The notes: a model not told the origin generated them from the sequence alone. Positions 53,220-63,245 are shown, numbered from the stretch's first letter. The stretch: 64,000 nt of DNA from Paenibacillus silvestris (GCF_009882985.1 NZ_WTUZ01000036.1:94041-158040); one strand, 5' to 3'. Numbers and translations are program-made.

Positions 53220-53284
53220 CAGCCTGCCTGCCCCGCATTCCCCTGCCTCGCACCGCACCGCACCGCCCTGACCTACCAACAACA

Positions 53285-53338
53285 AAAAAGAGGCCGTCCC
53301 CCGGTTATTTCATAACCAAAGGGACAACCTCTTTTTTT
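53285..53338 (-). terminator. Terminator of galactoside operon after lacZ
   Basis: AAAAAGAGG pairs with CCTCTTTTT, GTCCC with GGGAC, and an inner GGTTAT with ATAACC, forming a long interrupted stem. A T-run follows on the minus strand. It lies 12 bases after the lacZ stop, isolating the secreted GH2 gene. Confidence 0.85.
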
Positions 53339-53349
53339 AAAATCTATTC

Positions 53350-56300
53350 CTATTTTCCTGCACTAGCAATTACAAACTCAAACGAGATCTCTTGATCAGC
53401 TGGAATCTGATATTCCTCATGTACAGGCGCTCCCCAACTGTCATCGCCGCCGACACCCATTTGTTTGCCAGCGACAGTAACAACCGTATAATGAACATCC
53501 GGCAGTTCATAAGCATGGTCGGCATGCTCAAGCTCAAATGCCGTATACGGAGACAAGTTGCATTCAACAGGGGCATGCGGATCAGCCTTAATGGAAAGAC
53601 CGAAACCATTCACGTCCGTCACATTCACACGACGAACACCAGTTCGATTCCCTGATTCTTGCGGAACGAGGTAAGGCGTTGGTAATTGATCAACCTGACG
53701 GCTGAACATCCCCAAGCGAGCTCCATGGCTGCGATCACTGTAGTTTTCTTCCGGTCCCATGGCATACCATTCTGATTGGTTGTAATCAGCGGACATTTTG
53801 AAGGAAACGGCAAGAATCGGCAGATTCGGCAGACCAGCTGCGCCTTTGTAATGCGTCTGCACGCGAATGGTTCCATCCGCATACACCGTATAGGCAATAC
53901 GAACGGTTACTTCAGAGCTAATGCTGAATCTGTAATCAAAGGCAACCGTTGCCGAGCTCTTCTCTTGCTCCAGCACGGTGCTGACGCATTTGCGTGCCAG
54001 ACTTGAAGCATACCAAGCACCAGCGGTATATCCCATAACCGTTCCTTTATCATTATCCGTGGTCGCCCGCCAAAATAACGGAACCGGAGGCAACGCGATC
54101 ATCTCCCGACCATGGTATTTCAGCGAAACTAGTGAGCCCACTTGTTTCGAGAAAATGACGGAGAAACCTTTCCCCGTGACGCCAATATTGACGTCGCCTT
54201 CTACCACGTTCACTTCGCCAGCAGGTTGCTCATTCTGGACACTTGCCTGTAGGACGAAAGTGGATTGGCCAAATGCCGTCTCAAACCCAGCATCCGCCCA
54301 TACCGCAGCATCCCTTAGCACCAAGGAAGCTTCGATGCAGAATTCGCCTGATTGCCCAGTCACATCTGGCAGCTCGATCGGAATGATGCTTTCGCTTTGT
54401 GCTTCAACGGCAACATCCTTGATCCCCTTACCAATTTCCGTACCTTCATGATACAGGCGATATTCAAGCACATACTGATCTGTATTCACAAACAAATTTT
54501 CGTTAATGACTTTGATGTGGCTTCTAGTCGGTTCTAGCTTGATGTTCTGATAAAGGAATTTGACTTCCTGCATCTTAGGACTCACTTGACGATCAGCGAA
54601 GACAAGGCCGTCTCCGCAAAAGCTGTAATCCGTAGGACGGTCTTGGAAATCCCCGCCATAGGCCAAGAATTCACGGCCATTCCGATCTTTTTTGATAATA
54701 GCCTGATCGATATAATCCCAAATAAAGCCGCCTTGATACATCGGATATTTATTTTCAAGCTCTGTATACTTATGAAGACCTCCGACTGAATTCCCCATAG
54801 CATGCATATACTCGCAGCTGATGTACGGTTTAGCCGGCTCACTGTTGAGATACGCCTCAATGTCCGCAGGCTTGGCATACATTCTGCTTTCCATGTCGCT
54901 AGTAGCGTCATAGTCACGATTATGGAATACACCCTCGTAATGAACAAGTCGGCCTGGGTCCGTCTCACGGAAGTAGTCGGCTACATTCAAAATAACTTGC
55001 CCAGCATACGACTCGTTGCCGCATGACCAGATGAGAATCGAAGGATGATTCTTATCGCGTTCGACCATGGAAATCGCCCGATCAAGCACGATATCCTGCC
55101 ACTGCATATCATTGCCCGGAATGTTCCACGAAGGCTCGACAGCCCCCATTTTCTGCCACGAGCCGTGCGTCTCCAAGTTCATCTCGTCGATGACATAGAC
55201 GCCATACTCGTCACATAACTCGTACCATAATGTCTGATTCGGATAATGCGAGGTCCGGACAGCGTTGATGTTGCTGCGTTTTAGCGTTTGAATGTCCCAC
55301 AGCATATCCTGCTTCGTAATAGCTCTTCCAGTGCGACAGTTGAATTCATGGCGGTTTACGCCTTTAAATACAATGCGTTTGCCATTTAAGCACATCAGCT
55401 TGTCTTTCATTTCAAAACGGCGGAAGCCTGTCTTTTGCACGATAGCTTCGACCAATTCTTCGTTCTCATCGTAAATAGAGATGCAAGCCGTATACAAATA
55501 GGGATGTTCTGCGCTCCAAGGTTGAACGTTACCTGCTGCAAGGTTGAAGGAGAGTTTACCATTTCGGAATACCCCTGTTTCTGTAAGGATCGCCTTCCCC
55601 TCTGCATCCTTTAGCTCAAGCTTTGCACGAGCCGTATCTGCATGGTCGTCTCGGAGCATAAGATCAATTTCAAGCAATCCTTCCACATACGCATCATCCA
55701 AGTCTGCCTTCACACGCAGATCCCACACATGGATCTTAGGAACCGTATATAAGTAGACATCACGGAAAATACCTGACAACCGCCAGAAGTCCTGATCTTC
55801 CAGCCAGCTTCCTGTACTTCTCTGATAAACTTCAACTGCCAGCTTATTCTCACCTTCACGGATATAAGGCGTTAGATCGAATTCTGCTGGTGTGAAGCTG
55901 TCTTCGCTATAACCGACGAATTCCCCGTTAAGCCATATGTAGAAAGCTGATTCAACACCTTGAAAGGAGATATAAACCGGTTGGCCTTTCATCGTGTCAG
56001 GCAGTTGGAAATTTTTCACATAGCTGCCCACGGGGTTATGCTCTTGCGATATTTGTGGAGGACGCAGCGCTTCTACGCCATCCCAAGGATACATCGTATT
56101 GACATACTGCGGATGTCCCCAGCCTTGCATCTGAATATGCCCTGGCACTTGGATATACTCCCAGCTGCTGCAGTTATAATCCACTTGAAAGAACGATTGC
56201 ACACGACTTGCTGCGTTAGGTGCGTAGCTGAACTGCCAGCTCCCGTTCAAACTATGCCGCATGTCCATAGGTGCGTCTGCAACAGCCGCAGCCATCGACC

Positions 56301-56394
56301 GATAATAGCGGTGGTCAGAATGAGCATCCAACCTGTTTACTCGAAATACACGCACATCTTGCAGCCAATCAAGGCTTGGTACCGATTGTTTCAT
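53350..56394 (-). CDS. lacZ: LacZ-type GH2 beta-galactosidase
   Basis: A 1014-residue cytoplasmic beta-galactosidase with full LacZ architecture: sugar-binding domain, Ig, TIM barrel, Ig and the C-terminal Bgal_small_N domain. The acid/base Glu lies in WSCGNESYAG (about residue 452) and the nucleophile Glu in YISCEYMHAMGNS (about residue 520). There is no signal peptide. The ATG at 56394 has AGGAGG 8 bases upstream; the frame extends 13 codons further. It follows the permease pair by 63 bases and would cleave imported beta-galactosides from the secreted GH2 activity. Confidence 0.93.
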   Translation of the reverse strand: MKQSVPSLDWLQDVRVFRVNRLDAHSDHRYYRSMAAAVADAPMDMRHSLNGSWQFSYAPNAASRVQSFFQVDYNCSSWEYIQVPGHIQMQGWGHPQYVNTMYPWDGVEALRPPQISQEHNPVGSYVKNFQLPDTMKGQPVYISFQGVESAFYIWLNGEFVGYSEDSFTPAEFDLTPYIREGENKLAVEVYQRSTGSWLEDQDFWRLSGIFRDVYLYTVPKIHVWDLRVKADLDDAYVEGLLEIDLMLRDDHADTARAKLELKDAEGKAILTETGVFRNGKLSFNLAAGNVQPWSAEHPYLYTACISIYDENEELVEAIVQKTGFRRFEMKDKLMCLNGKRIVFKGVNRHEFNCRTGRAITKQDMLWDIQTLKRSNINAVRTSHYPNQTLWYELCDEYGVYVIDEMNLETHGSWQKMGAVEPSWNIPGNDMQWQDIVLDRAISMVERDKNHPSILIWSCGNESYAGQVILNVADYFRETDPGRLVHYEGVFHNRDYDATSDMESRMYAKPADIEAYLNSEPAKPYISCEYMHAMGNSVGGLHKYTELENKYPMYQGGFIWDYIDQAIIKKDRNGREFLAYGGDFQDRPTDYSFCGDGLVFADRQVSPKMQEVKFLYQNIKLEPTRSHIKVINENLFVNTDQYVLEYRLYHEGTEIGKGIKDVAVEAQSESIIPIELPDVTGQSGEFCIEASLVLRDAAVWADAGFETAFGQSTFVLQASVQNEQPAGEVNVVEGDVNIGVTGKGFSVIFSKQVGSLVSLKYHGREMIALPPVPLFWRATTDNDKGTVMGYTAGAWYASSLARKCVSTVLEQEKSSATVAFDYRFSISSEVTVRIAYTVYADGTIRVQTHYKGAAGLPNLPILAVSFKMSADYNQSEWYAMGPEENYSDRSHGARLGMFSRQVDQLPTPYLVPQESGNRTGVRRVNVTDVNGFGLSIKADPHAPVECNLSPYTAFELEHADHAYELPDVHYTVVTVAGKQMGVGGDDSWGAPVHEEYQIPADQEISFEFVIASAGK

Positions 56395-56457
56395 GAATAA
56401 TGCCTCCTGAGAAATAAACCTGAAATAACACAACCTATGTTTTGGCGGCTATCCACC

Positions 56458-57282
56458 CTATTTTACCGAACCTACCATACCAGCGACAAATTGTTTTTGC
56501 ATGAGGAAAAATACAAGCGCTGTCGGAATCGTCGAAATCACGATCGCCGTCATGATGACCCCGAAATCCGGTGCATAACTGGAACCCAAATTTGAAATCA
56601 ATAAAGGAATTGTTCGTTTCTCCGGTGTTTGCAAGACAATCAGAGGCCATAAGTAATTGTTCCAACTGGACATGAACGTAATAATAGCTGCAGCCGAGTA
56701 GGTTGTTTTCATCGTTGGCATGAAAATCCGGAAAAACAACCCTAACTCCGTTAATCCGTCCATGCGTCCTGCTTCAAGAAGCTCTCTCGGAAACATTTTT
56801 GAACTTTGGCGAAAGAAGAAAATAAGAAATGCTGTTGTAAATGTTGGAAGAACAACCGCATTCATCGTGTTAATTCCGATTAGCGGAACACTCCGCGACA
56901 AGCCGGAGAACATTTGGTAAAGAGGAACCATCAGTGCTGCGAATGGAATCATCATGGAAACAAGCAGCAAGTTGAACACGACATCCTTTGCTTTGCTCCG
57001 ATAGACTTCAAAGGCGTATCCAGCTAGCGAAGCAACCAGTAAGGCTAATATCGTGGTGGATAACGAAATTTTAAGCGAGTTCCATAGGGCAGGGAGCAGG
57101 TTGATGGAATTAACCAGCTTTTTATAGTTATCGATAAAATGGGATCCGGGTAACATTCTTCCCTGCGTAACATCTACAGAAAGATTCGTTGAACTAATAA
57201 CCATCCATAGGAACGGGAAAATCGATATGACAGCTACGGCAAAAAGGAAGACATAGACAACTGTGCGATTGAGTACTCTCAT
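56458..57282 (-). CDS. CUT1 ABC sugar permease, MalG type (galactoside locus)
   Basis: A 274-residue six-helix permease. The EAA-loop is ELLEAGRMDGLTELGLFFRI (key EA and DG) near residues 168-187. Its ATG overlaps the stop of the MalF-type gene (TAATG). It is followed by lacZ. Together with the MalF-type partner and lipoprotein it imports galacto-oligosaccharides, judged from neighbouring enzymes. Confidence 0.91.
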   Translation of the reverse strand: MRVLNRTVVYVFLFAVAVISIFPFLWMVISSTNLSVDVTQGRMLPGSHFIDNYKKLVNSINLLPALWNSLKISLSTTILALLVASLAGYAFEVYRSKAKDVVFNLLLVSMMIPFAALMVPLYQMFSGLSRSVPLIGINTMNAVVLPTFTTAFLIFFFRQSSKMFPRELLEAGRMDGLTELGLFFRIFMPTMKTTYSAAAIITFMSSWNNYLWPLIVLQTPEKRTIPLLISNLGSSYAPDFGVIMTAIVISTIPTALVFFLMQKQFVAGMVGSVK

Positions 57283-58157
57283 TATTTATCACCTGCCAAT
57301 TTGATTTGAAGGACAGATAACACAATGATCATAGCTACAACTGAATAGGAAACTGTCGCCGCATAGCCAAAATCAGGTGTGTACTTGAAGGATAGATTGT
57401 AAATATACTGCGATATGGAGAGGGTTGCGTTACCTGGGCCACCCTTCGTAATATTCATGATCTCGTCGAACAATTGCAGTGTTCCGATTGTTGATGTAAT
57501 CGACGTAAAAAGAACAATTGGTTTTAACATTGGGAACGTAATATAGAAAAACTGTTTGATCGGAGAAGCTCCGTCGATGCGTGCTGCTTCATAAATCGAG
57601 CTGTCGATATTTTGCAAGGAGGATAGGAAGAAAATCATATTGTATCCTGTCCAGCGCCATGTAATGGCAATAATAATGGTAATTTTCGCCCAGAAGGGAT
57701 CGGAAATCCATTGAATAGGTTGTGCAATTAAGTGGATTTTCACTAAAGCTAAGTTGATAAGTCCATCATTGCCAAATAAGTATTTGAATACGACGGAGTA
57801 AGCAACAAGTGAGGTCACACATGGCAAGAAGATCGCTGTACGGAAAAATCCTTTGAAACGAAGCTTGCTGTCATTCAATAAGACAGAGATCATCATCGCC
57901 AGCACAATCATAATCGGTACTTGAATGATTAAGTAGAGAAACGTATTTTTTACCGCTGTGAAGAATGTTTTATCGCTAAAAAGACGCTTATAGTTGCTTA
58001 TTCCATTGAAATGCAGATTAGCTCCTGCGCCTGTTTTGAATGACAGCAGCAGAGCCTGTATCATCGGATAGAAGTAAAACAAACAAATCATCAATACCGC
58101 TATTCCGATAAACAGCCAACCTGTCAGCTTTACACGGTTATTCATCGAGTAATTCAA
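57282..58157 (-). CDS. CUT1 ABC sugar permease, MalF type (galactoside locus)
   Basis: A 291-residue six-helix permease. The EAA-loop IYEAARIDGASPIKQFFYITFP (EAA and G) lies near residues 190-211. The start is TTG at 58157 with AAGGA about 10 bases upstream; an ATG four codons later is the alternative. It follows the binding-protein gene after a 106-base gap with a long hairpin. Confidence 0.9.
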   Translation of the reverse strand: MNYSMNNRVKLTGWLFIGIAVLMICLFYFYPMIQALLLSFKTGAGANLHFNGISNYKRLFSDKTFFTAVKNTFLYLIIQVPIMIVLAMMISVLLNDSKLRFKGFFRTAIFLPCVTSLVAYSVVFKYLFGNDGLINLALVKIHLIAQPIQWISDPFWAKITIIIAITWRWTGYNMIFFLSSLQNIDSSIYEAARIDGASPIKQFFYITFPMLKPIVLFTSITSTIGTLQLFDEIMNITKGGPGNATLSISQYIYNLSFKYTPDFGYAATVSYSVVAMIIVLSVLQIKLAGDK

Positions 58158-58197
58158 TTTATCCAGATCCTTCCTATATTACATTTAAAAATCGAAA

Positions 58198-58240
58198 CGC
58201 TGTCCCCCGCTTGCACAAACATGCAATTCGGAGGTCAGCG
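58198..58240 (-). other. Intercistronic stem-loop after galactoside SBP gene
   Basis: A long imperfect hairpin: CGCTG/CAGCG at the base, CC/GG pairs with one mismatch and one wobble, then TTGCA/TGCAA around a 6-base loop. No T-run follows. It sits where the other two loci also have stem-loops. Confidence 0.65.
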
Positions 58241-58263
58241 CCCATAAGGTTAATTGGAAAAAA

Positions 58264-59577
58264 TTACTTAATTTGAGACTCCGCTTGAGACTGAGCATCA
58301 CTTAGCACTTTATTAATATCTGTGCCTTTCAGGTAGTTCTGCATTTCAACTTTAAGAATATCTTCAACCGCATACGTATGCATACCGTAGTTTACTTTAG
58401 GAATTTGATTCGTCCACGTTGCGAAATCAGAAATGACCTTCTGACCTCCGAAGAAATCGTCTGCTTTGGAGTAAGCTTCACCTTGTGCTGCCGGTTTATA
58501 AGTACCGATAACCCCAACGTCCGTAAGTAACTTTTGGTACAGATTCACATCAGAACCAAGTGTTTTTGCAAGGAAATCAGTTGCTGCTTCTTTACCAGGA
58601 TTATTCAATACATACCAGGAGCTGCCTCCAAGGTTAGATGCGTGTACGGAACTTGCTGTGTTTTTCAATTTAGGAAAAGGAATGACTGCCCATTTCCCTG
58701 ATTGGTCAGCCTGTGACTTAATCGAAGGCGTAATCCAGTTACCTGTCGGTACGCTCGCCACACTGCCGCTGTTAAATCCAGCTAGGAACGAATTCCAGTC
58801 TGAAGTGATTTTAACGATATTAGCAGACATCAATTCTTTGTATGTCGCAAAAGCATCTTTAAGAGCTGCGTTATCTTTCAGATCCGGTGTAGACCCATCG
58901 CTTTTCAGATACCAAGCACCTGCGGATTGGATCATCATACGAATCAGCCCGAGGTCATTTGGATCCTGTGTTAACAAATCCTTACCTGTCTTAGCTTTAA
59001 CCGCTTTACCGATTTCAATCAATTGCTGCCAATTGAGGTCCTTCATGTCATCTAATTTGTAACCTGCTTGTTGCAAGTAATCTGAACGGACGTACATGCC
59101 GGTTACTCCGGAATCGAATGGAACGCCATATTGTTTTCCGTTCAAGCTTGTCGGTCCGATTTTGTATTCAGCGAAATCGGATGCTTTAATGGATGCCGAC
59201 AGATCTTGAAAAGAATCAGGATACGTTTTCAAGAAGCTTTGAGCACGGTAATCTTCAATGAGTACAACATTCGGTAGACCCGTCGTTGTCCCAGAGTTTA
59301 AACCTGTGTTCAACTTCTGAATGATATCATCTTGTGCGTATTCAATGATGTTTATTTTCACGTCAGGATGATCTTTCGCATAGGCCTCTTGTGCCAGCTT
59401 CATCGCTGCAATGTTGAAGTTCTTATCCCAAGCCCAGACCGTAATTTCTTTCGCAGCACCTTTGTCCGTTGCAGTTGGACTACCCGTCCCCGTACCTGTT
59501 GTGTCAGGTGCTTTGCTTGAGCATGCCGACAGCAGCAAAAAACTAGCCAATAAAATGGTTGAAACTTTCTTATTCAT
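58264..59577 (-). CDS. Sugar ABC transporter solute-binding lipoprotein (galactoside locus)
   Basis: A 437-residue extracellular lipoprotein. The signal peptide ends in LLSAC (Cys at residue 19), followed by a Thr/Gly-rich linker and the two-lobed SBP_bac_1 domain. The ribosome-binding site is unusual, GGGGGG only 5 bases before the ATG. It begins the galactoside import operon downstream of a YesM/YesN pair; a cre-like site lies in its leader. Confidence 0.9.
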   Translation of the reverse strand: MNKKVSTILLASFLLLSACSSKAPDTTGTGTGSPTATDKGAAKEITVWAWDKNFNIAAMKLAQEAYAKDHPDVKINIIEYAQDDIIQKLNTGLNSGTTTGLPNVVLIEDYRAQSFLKTYPDSFQDLSASIKASDFAEYKIGPTSLNGKQYGVPFDSGVTGMYVRSDYLQQAGYKLDDMKDLNWQQLIEIGKAVKAKTGKDLLTQDPNDLGLIRMMIQSAGAWYLKSDGSTPDLKDNAALKDAFATYKELMSANIVKITSDWNSFLAGFNSGSVASVPTGNWITPSIKSQADQSGKWAVIPFPKLKNTASSVHASNLGGSSWYVLNNPGKEAATDFLAKTLGSDVNLYQKLLTDVGVIGTYKPAAQGEAYSKADDFFGGQKVISDFATWTNQIPKVNYGMHTYAVEDILKVEMQNYLKGTDINKVLSDAQSQAESQIK

Positions 59578-59604
59578 GTGCGCCCCCCGTGTAGTTTAGA
59601 TTTT

Positions 59605-59631
59605 TTGAAAATGCTTTCTTTTAAAAGAATA
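59605..59631 (-). promoter_or_regulatory. Candidate -10 and cre-like site of galactoside operon
   Basis: On the minus strand TGCTATTCT (extended -10, core 59626-59631) is followed by a cre-like palindrome at 59605-59620 (TTGAAAATGCTTTCTT on the plus strand, two mismatches). CcpA bound here would act as a roadblock. GTACTTTATTTA and GTACTTTCTTTA direct repeats at 59722-59733 and 59740-59751 are candidate activator sites. Confidence 0.4.
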
Positions 59632-59775
59632 GCATCTCGGAAATCCCTTCCGTTAGAAAAAAATTTGTCATAATTAGCGAAATTCTTGTGTATTGTATCC
59701 GCTATCATAATGACTATATTGGTACTTTATTTATAATTTGTACTTTCTTTAGATTTCTATACATGGGGGGTCTTG

Positions 59776-61563
59776 CTAAGTTCTCCAGGGAAGGCTAATC
59801 GCTATTTTAGTTCCTTGTCCGAGCGTGCTCGTAATGGAAACACCATATTCCTCTCCATACAGAAGCAGGATGCGATCATGGACATTGCGTATGCCAATTC
59901 CTGTAAAAAGCTGTCTAGCACTCGTAGAGGTACGCTGCTCGCTTCTGGTTTCCGTAAGGTCCATGCCATCGCCATTGTCAACGATTTCGCAGTGCAGTGT
60001 ATCCCCTTCCTTCGTGATAATGACATAAATATATCCCGAGCTTTTTTTATTAAAAGCATGAAAAAACGCATTCTCTATAAAGGGTTGGAGCATTAATTTG
60101 GGCACCTGTGACTTCAAGCAGTCAGGCGATACGAAATAATCAACCTTGATGCCATTTCCATAGCGCACCTGATTAATGAACACATAATGTTTTAAATTGA
60201 GTAGTTCCTGCTCTACAGATATCGTATCTTTCACATTGCTAATCGTATTTTGCAGGAGCGAAATCAGCGCATGTATCGTTTCTGTAGCCTTCTCCTTGCT
60301 CCCTTGTTGCACAAGAATGTTAACGGAAGTCAGCGTGTTATATAGAAAATGAGGGTTGATTTGCTGCTGAAGCGCGGCTAACTCTGCCTTACGCTGTTCC
60401 TGCTGCGTTTCAACTAACTGGAGAATATAGTCGTTAAGCTCGTCGAGCATATAGTTGTAAGCATTGCTAAGCTCTCTTGTTTCATACGACCCGGTCACAG
60501 CCATGTAATTGAGAAAATTCTTTTTGGTGATGTTGGACATCTTGATAACAAGCATGCTTAAAGATCGCGTAACTCTGCGAGTGATAAAATAAACAACAAT
60601 TACAGCTGACAAAACGATACCAGCACCGATCATAAATAGGGCTTTCCTATTGAGCATATTGCCTAACGCAACCTGCTTATCAATCACGTTGACGAGATAA
60701 TAATCATACAACGGTAAATAATCGGCCAACAGAATGACATCATGATTAAACAAAGTCATTTCTTGACTTTGAGATTCGCCGACTTGTTTGGCACCTGCCA
60801 GGAGTTCCTCGGAAATCGTTCCGATCAAATCCTCCCTGTTGCTAGAAACAATCAAACCATTTTGATTCAAAATCATGACATCATTACCTTGACTAGTGAA
60901 GCTGGCATAAATTTTCTTGAAATCACTTTCTCTCGTCATCATGTAGATTGTTCCGTAACCCTCTTTACTTTCTGAGGAAAGCAGCGCTTTGGTAGCCACA
61001 AGCCGATCTTCATTGGAGCCCCACGTTCCCGCCTGCATGAAGCTATACAACATCCGACCCGGTTGCTTCCATGTATCTTGTGTAATCGGGCTGCTCTGCA
61101 GTTCTTCCGAGGAACCCGACCAGTAGGTGACGTCGCTCACGTAGTTCCTGCCGTTCATGCCCAGGATGCTGATGCCAATATTTTTGGACCCAATCCCGGA
61201 CTGAATTCGCTTCATCTGCTCACTCATGCTGAAATTTGTTTTGAAATTTGTTAACGAATCCGTATCCGCCTCCGTTAGGAAGTTTTTAATCCCTCCGCTT
61301 TGAGCGACACTGATTGTAATATTTATATTGGAATAATGAAGGGCATCTAATCCCGTTTTGATCTGATTGATAATCTTAGAATTGGTAATACTGAACGTCT
61401 GGACAAAAAGCTTCTGCGACATCTGAATCGTGACCCATGAGGTTAAAATCGTAACGGAAATAATACTTACGACCATCACAAAAAACATTTTGGCAAACAG
61501 ACTTTGATCGGTTAATTTTTTCACCCATGCTCCCATTATTGATCGTAGTCCCTTCTTGCTCAT
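59776..61563 (-). CDS. YesM-type sensor histidine kinase (galactoside locus)
   Basis: A 595-residue membrane kinase. Helices near residues 24-46 and 293-315 flank an extracellular sensing domain. A HAMP-like linker leads to HFLYNTLTSVNIL with the phospho-His near 400, an N-box FIENAFFHAF and G-boxes DNGDGM and GQGTKIAISLP. Its ATG overlaps the regulator stop by 4 bases (ATGA), so the pair is translationally coupled. Sensing of a galactoside is inferred from the downstream transport and lacZ genes. Confidence 0.92.
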   Translation of the reverse strand: MSKKGLRSIMGAWVKKLTDQSLFAKMFFVMVVSIISVTILTSWVTIQMSQKLFVQTFSITNSKIINQIKTGLDALHYSNINITISVAQSGGIKNFLTEADTDSLTNFKTNFSMSEQMKRIQSGIGSKNIGISILGMNGRNYVSDVTYWSGSSEELQSSPITQDTWKQPGRMLYSFMQAGTWGSNEDRLVATKALLSSESKEGYGTIYMMTRESDFKKIYASFTSQGNDVMILNQNGLIVSSNREDLIGTISEELLAGAKQVGESQSQEMTLFNHDVILLADYLPLYDYYLVNVIDKQVALGNMLNRKALFMIGAGIVLSAVIVVYFITRRVTRSLSMLVIKMSNITKKNFLNYMAVTGSYETRELSNAYNYMLDELNDYILQLVETQQEQRKAELAALQQQINPHFLYNTLTSVNILVQQGSKEKATETIHALISLLQNTISNVKDTISVEQELLNLKHYVFINQVRYGNGIKVDYFVSPDCLKSQVPKLMLQPFIENAFFHAFNKKSSGYIYVIITKEGDTLHCEIVDNGDGMDLTETRSEQRTSTSARQLFTGIGIRNVHDRILLLYGEEYGVSITSTLGQGTKIAISLPWRT

Positions 61564-63101
61564 TTTTTCCTGTAATGACTAGGCGATATCCCCATCAGCT
61601 TGCGGAACACCTTCGTGAAGTAGCTATGATCCGAGTATCCGACGAGATTGCTTATTTCTGAAATTGAGAGATTCGGATTTTCGCGCAGCAGCGTACAAGC
61701 TTTATCTATACGAATGCGGTTCAAATATTCATTGAAGCCTTCTTTATTATGCACAGTGAAGTAATTGGACAAGTAGGAAGGATTGAAATGGAAGTGTTTG
61801 GCGACCTCCGTTAACGTCAGTGGCTGCGAAAAATGCATGTCCATATATTGCAAAATTTTCTGTATGCCTGGCGAACCCGTCCGATGATCACTGACACACG
61901 ATACAGCCTCATTCAAAAATTTTTCTAACAAAAGAATAACTTCCCCAATATGCTCAGCTTCATGAATGGCCCGGAAATACTCGTATTTCCCTTCATCCAA
62001 GCTACTTGCCTCATAGTGAAAATGCTTCAGCGTAACAATAATATTAAACAGGCTGTGGTCCAAAAACGATTTAAACTCGAACATGTCCGTATCCAGCCTG
62101 CCATTCATAGAGTGAGCATATGTGCTGAGACGCCCAAAGGCCAGGTCGAATTCCTGATGGTTCAGTTCTGCCGTGAACGCCTCCATGTCAAAAGGCTCAC
62201 CTTTCTCTGTCTGTTTCTCCAATTCATTAACAATGAGAAGCCTGCGATCTGGTAGAAAGAAGCGGTGATCCAGCACTCTCAGCATGTCATTGGTATAAAT
62301 ATCGTTCAGTTCATGGATATGTTCAAAAATACGGCTGAGCGCCACTACGATGGCCACATGACCTTTGTCACTCGCTTCAACCAGCTGCTGGGCTATCTGT
62401 ACGGCATCCTCTTGTACAGAGTTGTCTAGATTCAGCAGATAGCGAATATAGCCATCCTGATGCGATAGACGGCGTATAGCGACGGGTTTATTCCTCTTTT
62501 GAATAATCGCTTTCAGCGCTGCATCTAGCCATTCCTCATTGCGGGCCAATGAAACGGACTTATCCTGAACCACAGATAACAAATCAAAACTCGTATACGG
62601 GAATATCGCGCTTATTTCATCCTTGTCATACTCGACGGAATAACCCGAAATCAGCTTGTCTAGAATGTAATCGACAGACTGTTTTTTCTCACTTTTCCAA
62701 TCTGAGTGTTGAAAAGCTGGAATTCGTTCAGCCGTTTTCTTCAGAACTGCTAACATCGATACAGCGTCCAGTTTCGGCTTTAACATATAATCGGCGACAC
62801 CGCTCTGGAAAGTTGAACGAACATACTCAAATTCTCCGAAGCTGCTGAGCACGACAATTTCGATTTCCGGGTACATGCCTTTTACGATTCTTGTTAATTC
62901 CTCGCCATCCATCACTGGCATGACAATATCGGTCAACACAATGTTCGGTTGGAACAAATGGACCATCTCTAACGCCTCCTTGCCATTGGAGGCTTCACCG
63001 ACAATTTGAAATCCTTCACTTCCCCAATCTAAGAGATGCCGGATTCCTTGACGCACCAACATCTCGTCATCTACGATAAGAACCTTGCAATAAACCGTCA
63101 T
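61560..63101 (-). CDS. YesN-type response regulator with AraC HTH (galactoside locus)
   Basis: A 513-residue regulator. The receiver has CKVLIVDDEMLVRQGI and the phosphorylated Asp in IVLTDIVMPVMDG (about residue 56). The C-terminal AraC double HTH (about 410-510) includes FNPSYLSNYFTVHNKEGF and ends MGISPSHYRKK. The ATG at 63101 has AAGGAG 6 bases upstream; an ATG five codons earlier lacks one. It is first in the operon and precedes its kinase. Confidence 0.92.
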   Translation of the reverse strand: MTVYCKVLIVDDEMLVRQGIRHLLDWGSEGFQIVGEASNGKEALEMVHLFQPNIVLTDIVMPVMDGEELTRIVKGMYPEIEIVVLSSFGEFEYVRSTFQSGVADYMLKPKLDAVSMLAVLKKTAERIPAFQHSDWKSEKKQSVDYILDKLISGYSVEYDKDEISAIFPYTSFDLLSVVQDKSVSLARNEEWLDAALKAIIQKRNKPVAIRRLSHQDGYIRYLLNLDNSVQEDAVQIAQQLVEASDKGHVAIVVALSRIFEHIHELNDIYTNDMLRVLDHRFFLPDRRLLIVNELEKQTEKGEPFDMEAFTAELNHQEFDLAFGRLSTYAHSMNGRLDTDMFEFKSFLDHSLFNIIVTLKHFHYEASSLDEGKYEYFRAIHEAEHIGEVILLLEKFLNEAVSCVSDHRTGSPGIQKILQYMDMHFSQPLTLTEVAKHFHFNPSYLSNYFTVHNKEGFNEYLNRIRIDKACTLLRENPNLSISEISNLVGYSDHSYFTKVFRKLMGISPSHYRKK

Positions 63102-63171
63102 AACAGACTCCTTCATCTGGATTTACATCATCTACCACTAGTACGACGTATTTTGTGCGATATCTTGCACG

Positions 63172-63177
63172 ATTATA
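63172..63177 (-). promoter_or_regulatory. -10 of the galactoside RR-HK operon
   Basis: TATAAT on the minus strand, about 70 bases before the regulator ATG. A poor -35 and a nearby GTGC...GCAC inverted repeat suggest regulation. Confidence 0.4.
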
Positions 63178-63245
63178 AATGAATTTCCGGGTCTTGACGA
63201 GCCCAAAGCGAATAGCTTGTCATGCTATTTAATAAAATTGAATGC

